Assembly (NCBI GenBank): GCA_003833135.1
Contig: QZLH01001209.1
Span: 19,307 to 29,712 of the forward strand
Source of the DNA: Oehlia diaphana
Taxonomy: Eukaryota; Glomeromycota; Glomeromycetes; Glomerales; Glomeraceae
Direction of reading: 5' to 3'
Length of the DNA stretch: 10,406 nucleotides
The position numbers were made by a program, and so were the translations under genes. Below, piece after piece: positions 1 through 6,895 of the stretch. The notes beneath the pieces are model-generated. The model was not told where the DNA came from. It saw nothing but the letters and a program-made list of their open reading frames with translations, and did not search any database. Position 1 is the first letter of the stretch. Each line of letters begins with the position of its first letter.

Positions 1-511
1 AAAATAGTTCATTTTATTTTTAGAATAATTCTATTTATAGTTTTATTTAGTTAGTCATTAGAAGAAATAGGTAGCGCAGCAAGAGAATAGATAGAAATAG
101 TTTCTTATAGTTTTAGTAGAATCTTTGAAAGAAAGTTAAAAATAGGAGAATAATTTTTATTAAATTATTATAAATAGGTGTGGGATTCAATAGGGATTCC
201 GCAGTTTTAGACTCCGCAGTTCATTGACTCAAATAAAATTATTAATTATTAAAAGTTATTTTGAATATGCTCATGGTTCGCCTGAGAGTTAATTAATAAT
301 AAATTCAGATAAATAAAATATGGGGAAACTCTCTGAGTTTGAAATTAAAGAAATGAAACTAATAAAATGATAATAAAATATGGGAGAATTATCGCAGTTT
401 GTAAGAAGAAATAATGTAATAATGAAAATCTAAACCAAGCGTAATAAAAAGAAGAATATAATGAAAGTGAATAGTAAATAAAATATTTATTTATCCACGG
501 ATGGCAGACGT
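1..511. other. AT-rich non-coding stretch
   Basis: I see no credible coding region or RNA gene here; all frames are broken by stops. A weak duplication is visible: AATAAAATATGGG followed by a GAGTTTG or GCAGTTTG block occurs near 316 and again near 373. The words CCGCAGTT (near 200 and 215) and CGCAGTTTG (near 393) also recur, so the stretch may be decayed repeat DNA. Confidence 0.5.
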
Positions 512-848
512 GGATGACAACATAAGCAATGCGTTAAGAAATTATTTTAATAGCATTTTGTTGTACAATTTCAGGTTTAATAGCGACATAAACCTGTGTG
601 TTAAAAATATATTTTAATAACATTTTGATTCCATTATTCAATGTTTAATAGTAATATAAACAATGCATTAAGAAATTGTTTTAATAGCATTTTGTTATAT
701 AATTTCAAGTTTAATAGTGATATAAACCGTGTATTAAAAATATGTAATGTTTAATAGTGACATAAGCAGTACATTAAGAATATGTTATAATAGCATTTTG
801 ATTATACAACTTGTACAATTTCAGGGTTTAATAGTGACATATATAACA
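512..848. repeat. Degenerate tandem repeat
   Basis: A core of the form TTTAATAGYGAYATAA, usually followed by a GTRTTAARAAWAT-like block, starts near 576, 644, 710, 750 and 828. A partial copy (ACATAAGCAATGCG) lies near 520. Between the cores a second shared block, TTTTAATAGCATTTTG, appears near 545, 679 and 787. Spacing is irregular (about 40-80 bases), so this is an eroded higher-order tandem array. No protein can be read through it. Confidence 0.6.
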
Positions 849-1114
849 TATAATTTTATTAGTTAAATACTAAAAATCTGTCTATATATATTAGAACTAA
901 ACAAACCAAACTATTTTTTAACTTGACGTTAGCCTTTTGACTGCCCTTTTTTTTGTCTTTTATTTTCTTTCTTTGAGCATTTTGCAGATTCTTCATTTTG
1001 TTGCAATGAGTGATGTTCTTATAGAGGTGAAGAATGTGGTGATGAGTCTTAATCAAAAATTAATTATTTGAGATATACACAAATAAAATAGATCTTACTT
1101 GGAAGAGATCATTC

Positions 1115-1195
1115 ATTATGTTCATCACGTTCGTTACATTTGTTGCATTCATTATGTTCGTCACATTTATTACGTTCATCACGTTCATTACATTC
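1115..1195. repeat. 9-bp minisatellite, nine units
   Basis: Nine consecutive 9-bp units with consensus RTYAYRTTY run without an indel (ATTATGTTC, ATCACGTTC, GTTACATTT and so on). Variation is almost wholly by transitions at fixed positions. The period is a multiple of three. In one minus-strand frame the array reads as a tripeptide repeat of the form [E/K][C/R/H][N/D], and a second minus frame reads N[V/I/A][M/T/I]. Stops close by and the lack of a start in the first frame argue against a gene. Confidence 0.85.
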
Positions 1196-1227
1196 GTGCT
1201 AACTAAGTCAATTTAATTATAGTTTAG

Positions 1228-1244
1228 CTCAGCTCAGCTCAGAT
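1228..1244. repeat. Short AGCTC direct repeat
   Basis: AGCTC is repeated three times in a row just downstream of the 9-bp minisatellite. It is too short to be more than a local slippage tract. Confidence 0.5.
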
Positions 1245-1775
1245 TGAAAAGCTTAAGCCAATTCGTAAGTTAACTTAACTTATATAAAACTTTAATAAAC
1301 AATGTACTAAAATAAAAAAATAAAACTGGATTTCTTTCTGATGATACTTATCTCATTCCTTAGGTAAAATATATTAAATATATAATTTTTTATATAGTAT
1401 TATGTAACTTAAAGATTTTTAGTTACTTTTTCTCTCCTTAAATATTAGGTAATATCTGACAGCACTCTTATTGCATAATTTATTGAATAAAATTTACCTG
1501 ATTGGCTTAAATTGTAAATATATGAAAAATTGGTTTGAAATTTTATTATTTTATATAAACTTATATAAAAATAAACAGCTAATAACTTTAAAACTATAAA
1601 AGTTAAAGAAAATTAAAATCTAATAGAATGAAAAAAAATCCTTTAAACTATAATATATTAGTTTACATTTTTAGTTTAACATAAAATTTTAATGAGTTAT
1701 TGAAATTTATAATATATAATTTTTATTTGATAAGTATAAATGTGGTATATTATACTTTTTAAAAGTTTTTTACTT
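1245..1775. other. AT-rich non-coding stretch
   Basis: I see nothing supportable here: no ORF of useful length, no recognisable RNA and no repeat beyond simple AT-rich words. It separates the minisatellite from the 107-bp foldback element. Confidence 0.5.
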
Positions 1776-1882
1776 CGGGGGTGATCATCACCGTTGGCCA
1801 GAATTATCAATTTTTACCGGCACTATATTTTTTAATGCTGGTCGATCGTCATAATTTCAGTCACCGGTGATCATCACCCCCG
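1776..1882. mobile_element. Foldback element (MITE-like), 107 bp
   Basis: Two arms of about 47 bases (1776-1822 and 1836-1882) are inverted copies around a 13-base AT-rich centre. The outer 18 bases (CGGGGGTGATSATCACCG) match with one mismatch. The inner arm matches more weakly but recovers at AAATTAT-like and CC-GCA blocks. GC content is well above the surroundings, which supports insertion. No clear target site duplication is visible; a TA lies outside both ends at unequal distance. It is non-autonomous with no coding capacity. The superfamily is unknown. Confidence 0.65.
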
Positions 1883-2177
1883 GTGATAGTTAGAAAAATT
1901 CTTTTTGGTAAATTTAATTATGAATTATGTATACAAGCAAATTCGGCCAAATTTGAAAATTAAAAATCAGCTTTTTGTAAATTATTTTATCATCCAGTAG
2001 TCCAATTTTGCTATTTTTTAAAAATTATAAATATTAATAAGCTTTACAAATAAAAAAAAATGTTTATTCAAATTTGGTCACTAGATTATATATGCTAAGT
2101 AATTTCATATTTTCTTTCTCTATTAGTAAAGTTATAAATTCATATACTGTATGTGCCAAGATCCTATTAAAGATATC
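1883..2177. other. AT-rich spacer between two elements
   Basis: No gene, RNA or structured repeat is seen between the two inverted-repeat elements. Confidence 0.45.
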
Positions 2178-2336
2178 ATATTCAGGGTTACTGTACATTT
2201 CGCCGAATGCCATTTCGCCGAAAGGGCGTTTCGCCGAAAAATAGGGCCAACATTATGCAGAATTATAAATAACTCAGGCCAAAGATTATTTTTCGGCGAA
2301 ATGGCTTTCGATGAAATGTCCCGATACCATATTTAG
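2178..2336. mobile_element. MITE-like element with 8-bp target duplication
   Basis: The element body is 2186-2328. Its ends are imperfect terminal inverted repeats starting GGT, with ACATTTCG on the left and ACATTTCATCG on the right arm read inverted. Inside the left arm the word TTTCGCCGAA occurs three times (near 2199, 2213 and 2230); the right arm carries the inverted TTTCGGCGAAA near 2290 and a decayed copy near 2306. The flanks ATATTCAG (2178-2185) and ATATTTAG (2329-2336) form an 8-bp target duplication with one mismatch. An 8-bp duplication fits hAT- or P-like DNA transposons, but the ends do not identify a family. The open frame across it is not a gene. Confidence 0.7.
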
Positions 2337-3060
2337 TTTCTGGCAAAAGATAAGTTATTCCCTGTCTTTGTCTATCACTTTATTTCCCTTACTCCTGAGA
2401 TATATTAATGACGTTATAGTGTTGTTCCATGTGTCATTACAAATGTCAAAAAAGTAACGTCCGACTTAAACGGTCCGGTTTTCCTAGTTTAATTTATTTA
2501 ATTAATGATATGATCTAGTTTTTTTCTTGAAGCTCATATTAGTTAATATAAGTAAAAATAGTTTATGAATAGTGATGTTCAAAAATGAAATAGTGGAGAT
2601 GGTCATAAATAAAATTTAAATCGCGAATTATTTTTTTATTTCCAAAGTTGAAACTGACCTATCACATGATTTGTATAATTATCATGCGCATTCACCAAAA
2701 AAACACGCGGTGTCCTTTAAGAGAACTTAGTCTCCTTTTAAATGAATTTATAAAGTCCTTAATTATGTACTAATGCGGAATAGTGATTGAGATCTAATGG
2801 ATAGAATTTTGCCCATTTTGTCGGTGGTCGGAGGTATCAGAATTTCAAATTCTTTCTTTCTTTCGGGAATAGATATTAAACCCCTTTTCATATTTTTGGC
2901 GTTTCTCGGAATTAGAATTTAAGGGGATTTCTTTTCAGCCCGTCTTTGAAAAAGGTCAGATTGAGTTTCGTAGTATCAGATTTTCGAACTCTTTTACGTA
3001 ATTTTATTCTTTTTTTTTGAAAAAAAAAACCCCCAACTTAGAAAAGATCTATTTACCACG
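2337..3060. other. Non-coding stretch upstream of small peptide gene
   Basis: No coding region is seen. One imperfect direct repeat of about 23 bases is visible: GTATCAGAATTTCAAATTC near 2834 and GTATCAGATTTTCGAACTC near 2973. The T and A homopolymers near 3010-3030 abut a short run of C. GC content is slightly higher than in the other spacers, so old repeat DNA is possible. Confidence 0.4.
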
Positions 3061-3096
3061 CGAAATAGAATTTGTAATTTTTTGACTGGCTAATGT

Positions 3097-3103
3097 TATA
3101 AAT
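3097..3103 (+). promoter_or_regulatory. Possible TATA box of the small peptide gene
   Basis: TATAAAT lies 106 bases before the ATG at 3209. The interval between is rich in CAAT/TCAATA words and ends in AATCAAACAAA, typical of a fungal 5' leader. TATA-like words are common in DNA this AT-rich, so this is only a candidate. Confidence 0.3.
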
Positions 3104-3208
3104 TTCATCGATTTCTACCTGAATTTTCAAACTCAAAAAAAAAAAATCAAAATATCAATAATTTCAATAATATCAATAATTTCAATATCATCATTTTAAT
3201 CAAACAAA

Positions 3209-3307
3209 ATGAATCAATTCATTACACTCATTTTCACTATTGTCCTCTTTTCCGTCGTAGCACTCGCTTCTCCTGTTCCTCAATGTGGAGTTTGTGAATG
3301 TTGTTAA
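3209..3307 (+). CDS. Small secreted cysteine-rich peptide (32 aa)
   Basis: An intronless ORF of 32 codons; I do not recognise a family. Residues 1-20 form a textbook signal peptide: a short polar start (MNQ), a hydrophobic core (about 4-19) and an A18-L19-A20 cleavage motif. Cleavage would leave a 12-residue mature peptide, SPVPQCGVCECC, with four cysteines (26, 29, 31, 32), enough for two disulfides or metal binding through the C-x-x-C-x-C-C cluster. The ATG follows an A-rich context and a plausible leader with a TATA word at 3097. A decayed copy of its 3' end lies at 3344-3396, so the locus has seen duplication and this ORF could itself be a truncated member of a longer secreted family. No intron that extends the frame was found. 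It was too short for routine ORF calling. A role as an effector or signal peptide would be pure inference. Confidence 0.5.
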   Translation: MNQFITLIFTIVLFSVVALASPVPQCGVCECC

Positions 3308-3343
3308 TTATGACATAATCCAGATCCTAACATGATGCATTTT

Positions 3344-3396
3344 CTTCTACTGTTCCTCAATATGGAGATCTGCGCTTGTTATTTATCGCATAATTA
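3344..3396 (+). pseudogene. Decayed second copy of the peptide gene 3' end
   Basis: The stretch from CTTCTACTG onward aligns to 3267-3316 in the peptide gene, 77 bases upstream. TGTTCCTCAAT is identical, and the following bases match with scattered substitutions. In the matching frame it reads STVPQYGDLRLLFIA and then stops: the VPQ is kept but all four cysteines are lost. No signal peptide or start is present, and 77 is not a multiple of three, so it is out of frame with the first copy. Confidence 0.45.
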
Positions 3397-4154
3397 ATGT
3401 CTTAATTAATACTTTTAATTTATAATTTTATCTATTATATCTTTTATATTATTTTTAATCTTAGTTCATAATTCATGATATTAATGTAATTCAACTCAGC
3501 TTTACTTTTTATTTTTTATTTGCAAATTCAGTTTAACTGATATATCATAAATTAATAAATTTAATTTTTATTCATTCATCTTAAATTACAAGTATTATGT
3601 AAGTCGTGTGTACATAATAATTGTTTGTTGCTCAAGAATCTTTTGTCATCTGTGAATAGCATGATTGTGACAATAAATATATGCTAAATAAGCCAATTCA
3701 ATGGTTCAATGGCAAGATAATTTACGAACCTTTTGTTCTTTGGGAATAATGTTTCTATTGGTATGTCATGAGGTCTCATACTGTTTAGGATCAACAGAGC
3801 AGTTTCTGTTGCATTAAACGTTGATCACAAAAAAAGAATTAAATTCCCTTATATATATATGTACCATTGCGTTATTGAGCGTTGATTAAATTCAAAAAAT
3901 AACCATATTAGTTTTTACCATAGATAAATGATATAAAATAATGCGCATTTAGCTCTTTATATTTATAAAAAAGGAAATATAGTTGCTGCAGATCTTGATG
4001 CAGATCTTGTTACGAGTTTACATGTGAAATAAAATCAAACACGCTATTATTATTAATATAACGGGGTATAACGGTTTTTAGCGAATTAATTATAAAAACC
4101 ATTCGATTCTGCTATCTTTTTTTTTCTTTAAAAACTTTGAAAAAAAGTCATTAA
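3397..4154. other. Intergenic stretch before the zinc transporter gene
   Basis: No further gene is seen. Small structures are visible. A 7-bp inverted repeat CAACAGA/TCTGTTG sits at 3792-3811, nested in GATCAAC/GTTGATC. A tandem GCAGATCTTG occurs at 3988-3997 and 4000-4009. An 8-bp hairpin GGTTTTTA/TAAAAACC lies at 4073-4100. A possible tRNA-derived SINE remnant lies within (separate entry). Confidence 0.45.
3698..3835 (+). repeat. Possible decayed tRNA-derived SINE
   Basis: TGGTTCAATGGCAAGAT near 3702 resembles a tRNA A box (TRGYNNARYGG). About 70 bases on, GAGGTCTCATACTG followed by AGGATCAACAGAG resembles a badly decayed B-box region. The block ends in a short A-rich tail (CACAAAAAAAG, 3826-3836). 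GC content is above that of the flanks. The B box is weak, so this is a guess from local word resemblance only. Confidence 0.2.
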
Positions 4155-4162
4155 TATAAATA
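4155..4162 (+). promoter_or_regulatory. Possible TATA box of the zinc transporter gene
   Basis: TATAAATA lies 40 bases before the ATG at 4203 and would imply a very short leader. I saw no zinc-response element of the yeast Zap1 type (ACCTTNAAGGT) upstream. Confidence 0.25.
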
Positions 4163-4202
4163 ACACTTAATAATATAATAAAAAAAAAATTAAAAATAAA
4201 AA

Positions 4203-6083
4203 ATGAAGTTATCACGACAAACTCGTATAATCACACTGCTTATAATTGATATTATTTTTTTTATAACAGAAATTATTCTTGGTTATTGGATCAATTCTTT
4301 AGCAATAATAGCTGACTCATTTCATATGTTAAATGATATATTTAGTTTGGTAGTCGCTTTATATGCTTTAAAGGTATAAGGTTCATTAAATTTTTTTTTT
4401 TTTTTCTTATCAATAAAAATGAAAATTTTATTAATAAAGTCTTTGTTCATTATAATCAGCTTGCTTCTAGGTCAACATTTTCATCAAAATATTCATATGG
4501 TTGGCAACGAGCGGAAGTTTTAGGTGCTCTTATAAATGGTGTATTTTTAATGGCTTTATGTCTTAGTATTTTCATTCAAGCCATTGAAAGATTTTTTGAT
4601 CCACCAGGTTGGTTATTTTTTTTTTATTTTAAATATTTAAATTGTTATATTTATAACTTATTATTTGTAGATATTAAAAATCCGGTTGTCTTGCTTGGAG
4701 TTGGTTGTGCAGGATTACTTTCAAATGTAGTTGGATTATTATTATTTCATGGTAAAGTATTTAAAAATTCATGTGAAAATTTTATTATTTGTATCATACG
4801 TTAAATTATTGATTTACAGAACATGGTCACGGACATAGTCATGGTCACAGTCATGATCATGGTAAGAAATCTGCTGATGTCGATATACCTATAGATGAAA
4901 TACTTGTACATCCTGCTGCATCGCGTCGATCTATAGTCAAGGCTGCACAGGAGTCACGAGATTCACAGGAGTTTAAAGAAAACATAAATGATGATAATTA
5001 TCATAATTCAAATTCATCAAATAATGAGAACATTTCAATTAAAGAAGAAGAATCTGATACAAATAACAATCAAAAAATTTCTGAGACTGAAAATGATCAA
5101 AATCATCGCGATAATCAGTCTCATAAAAAAGCTAAAAATCTCAATATGCGTGGAGTTTTCATTCATGTGTTGGGTGATGCTCTAGGTAATATTGGGGTCG
5201 TTTGCTCTGGTTTATTTATTTATCTCACACATTTCTCATGGAGATTTTATATAGATCCTCTTGTTAGGTAATAATAACATGTTAAAATTCCTTATTATTA
5301 ATAGTAATAATCTCATATGCTTTATTTTATTATACAGTTTAATACTTACAATTATTATTCTCATGTCCGCTATTCCTTTAGGTAATTATTTATTTTATAT
5401 ACGATTTATATTACATATTGATAATCTAATCATTATTTATTTTATAGTAAAGAGTGCATCATTTATTCTCTTACAAAAGGTTCCCTCGGGGTTACCGATT
5501 GATGATGTACGATCAAAAATTAATGAGGTTTGTTGTAAGAATTTCTTTAAGTTTTAAGACGTTTTAATGATTTAATGGTCTAAATCCTCTATTTTCTCAT
5601 CTTGCTTGAAGTTACATGGAGTATTATCCGTTCATGAACTGCATATTTGGCAACTTTCTGATACGAAGCGAATATGTTCAGTGCACATTTTGCTAGCACC
5701 ATCAGCTAATTATATGGAGATAGCTGCCAATATAAGAAAAATACTTCATGGTCATGGAGTTCATTCTATAACAATACAACCAGAATATGTAAAGATTGGA
5801 TTAAATAAAAATGATAGCGGTGAAGTAATTATGGTGGTTGAAAATTCAGCAAAAGGAAAAGTGGAACTTGTCGCAAATGAAGTTGTAAGTAATTTAATTT
5901 ATCGATTATTTTATAAAATTTTTTATCTTTATACATATATTTATTTGCGAAAATTTGTAGGATAATCACGAAACTGCTTGCTTGCTTCGTTGTAACTTGA
6001 ATTCCTCTTGTACTCAGAATTTATGCTGTCCGCCTCCAGTATCACAACCACCAAAAGATATGACGACGACTCCCTCTAATTAA
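4203..6083 (+). CDS. Vacuolar-type zinc transporter, CDF family (ZRC1/COT1-like)
   Basis: This is a proton-coupled Zn2+ exporter that in yeast loads zinc into the vacuole. I join eight exons: 4203-4373, 4460-4607, 4671-4751, 4820-5267, 5338-5381, 5448-5527, 5612-5884 and 5961-6083, giving 455 residues (yeast ZRC1 is about 440). Six membrane helices fit at about 9-29, 33-56, 75-102, 111-133, 244-271 and 280-305. The membrane metal site is complete: H41 and D45 in helix 2 (ADSFHMLND) and H249 and D253 in helix 5 (HVLGD). The cytosolic loop starts with a histidine run, 135-147 (HGHGHSHGHSHDH), then a polar low-complexity stretch. The C-terminal domain has the family motif SVHELHIW (330-337) and ends in a tail with cysteines 422, 426, 432, 437 and 438, as in ZRC1. 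Splicing is by my reading: every junction restores family sequence, but the donors of introns 2 (GTTGGT) and 6 (GTTTGT) are weak. Family certain; vacuolar location and zinc specificity inferred. Confidence 0.95.
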
Positions 6084-6137
6084 AAATTATCATTTTCATA
6101 AAATTTTATAATTATTATTATTTTTTTTTATTTAATT

Positions 6138-6150
6138 AATAAATAATAAA
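6138..6150 (+). terminator. Polyadenylation signals of the zinc transporter gene
   Basis: Two overlapping-range AATAAA hexamers (6138-6143 and 6145-6150) lie 55-67 bases after the stop. This is a plausible 3' end signal in a eukaryotic gene, but such words are common in this AT-rich DNA. Confidence 0.4.
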
Positions 6151-6239
6151 TGGGTAATGCTTATAATGCGCCCATGCGCAGTTATGCGCTTGTATTAAAA
6201 ATATGCATGCATCCCGTGCATACATTATTTTTCGCATAA

Positions 6240-6247
6240 TCACGTGT
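6240..6247 (+). promoter_or_regulatory. TCACGTGT box (bHLH-type site)
   Basis: TCACGTGT contains the CACGTG core bound by fungal bHLH factors of the Cbf1/Pho4/SREBP kind. An inverted copy lies at 6352-6359. Both are 540-660 bases before the EBP start codon, so a link to that gene is possible but unproven. Confidence 0.3.
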
Positions 6248-6351
6248 ATAATCCTTCAAACCATATTTATTCCCATTCACTTTCTTTTTGGATATTTATT
6301 ATAACTAATTAATTAATTTACTATGTTCGGCTGACATGTGATCGCCCTCCA

Positions 6352-6359
6352 ACACGTGA
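6352..6359 (-). promoter_or_regulatory. Inverted TCACGTGT box
   Basis: ACACGTGA on the plus strand is the exact reverse complement of the box at 6240-6247. CACGTG is GC-rich relative to the surroundings, so two 8-bp matches within 120 bases stand out from background. Confidence 0.3.
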
Positions 6360-6374
6360 CATTTAACTCCTTGT

Positions 6375-6440
6375 TATAACGAACCAGCTTCTCTATAATC
6401 TTACGGCGAATTTGAGGTGAAAACCGAAGGGTTCGTTATA
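6375..6440. repeat. Inverted repeat, 11-bp perfect arms
   Basis: TATAACGAACC (6375-6385) and GGTTCGTTATA (6430-6440) are perfect inverted copies 44 bases apart. Weaker similarity continues outward (CC-T-G on both arms). The GTTCGTTATA/TATAACGAAC words resemble the ends of Tc1/mariner-type elements, so this may be a tiny non-autonomous remnant. No TA duplication can be assigned. A promoter hairpin is the alternative. Confidence 0.45.
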
Positions 6441-6492
6441 TCGAGGGCTGACTTCTTCCTTCTTTTTTCTTTTATAGTAAAAAATAATTAAA

Positions 6493-6735
6493 ATGAGTGA
6501 TTTAGAATCCATTTCAAGTGATATCCGAAGTTTTTACCAATGATTTTATTGAAAGTATTCTAACTCTAATGATGACCAAGATCAAAATCTTGACACTCAC
6601 AAGATCGACAACAAAATATCGACAATCAAGCCATTATATCGACAATTTGTAGATCTTTGTTCTAATAATTTGTTGCAATATTTAATAAAAATAAATGTGT
6701 TCAGGATAATCAACTTGTCGGTATCAGGATTTTAA
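6493..6735 (+). pseudogene. Possible decayed ORF start
   Basis: From the ATG at 6493 the frame reads 16 residues (MSDLESISSDIRSFYQ) and stops at a TGA. It resumes in the same frame after a second TGA with a polar, Asp/Asn-rich stretch (SNSNDDQDQNLD) and runs to a TAA near 6733. The polar composition looks coding-like, and one lost base would let it read SFTNDFIES. I do not recognise a family, and chance remains possible. It lies just after the inverted repeat at 6375-6440. Confidence 0.2.
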
Positions 6736-6815
6736 TTTTAATTTTCTGCGTTAATGTTATTTCAGAATTTTCAGCCAATAGTTATTTAGTCACACTAGCA
6801 CAAGATTTAATATGA

Positions 6816-6817
<2 letters not shown>

Positions 6818-6854
<37 letters not shown>

Positions 6855-6864
6855 TTTTTTTTTT
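6818..6864. repeat. A33-T14 homopolymer tract
   Basis: An uninterrupted run of 33 A is followed directly by 14 T and ends 31 bases before the EBP start codon. Poly(dA:dT) tracts disfavour nucleosomes and are common in fungal promoters. If transcribed it could form an A/U hairpin in the leader. Its exact length is prone to sequencing error. Confidence 0.8.
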
Positions 6865-6895
6865 CGTATTCATACACATATCATACGTATACCAA

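Noticed and set aside
859..1056. Minus-strand 65-residue open frame
   Set aside because: Lys/His/Asn-rich composition as expected from translated AT-rich DNA; no domain, no start context, next to repeats.
1115..1195. CRISPR array
   Set aside because: Units of 9 bp abut with no spacers; this is a minisatellite in eukaryotic DNA.
2151..2336. Plus-strand 61-residue open frame
   Set aside because: It runs across the MITE-like element; the apparent protein is translated inverted repeat.
4988..5185. Plus-strand 65-residue frame inside the zinc transporter
   Set aside because: Shadow frame of exon 4, whose true frame has the CDF family motifs.
6812..6895. Upstream in-frame ATG for the EBP gene
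   Set aside because: It would add a Lys/Phe homopolymer from the A33T14 tract with no counterpart in the family; the ATG at 6896 gives the normal length.
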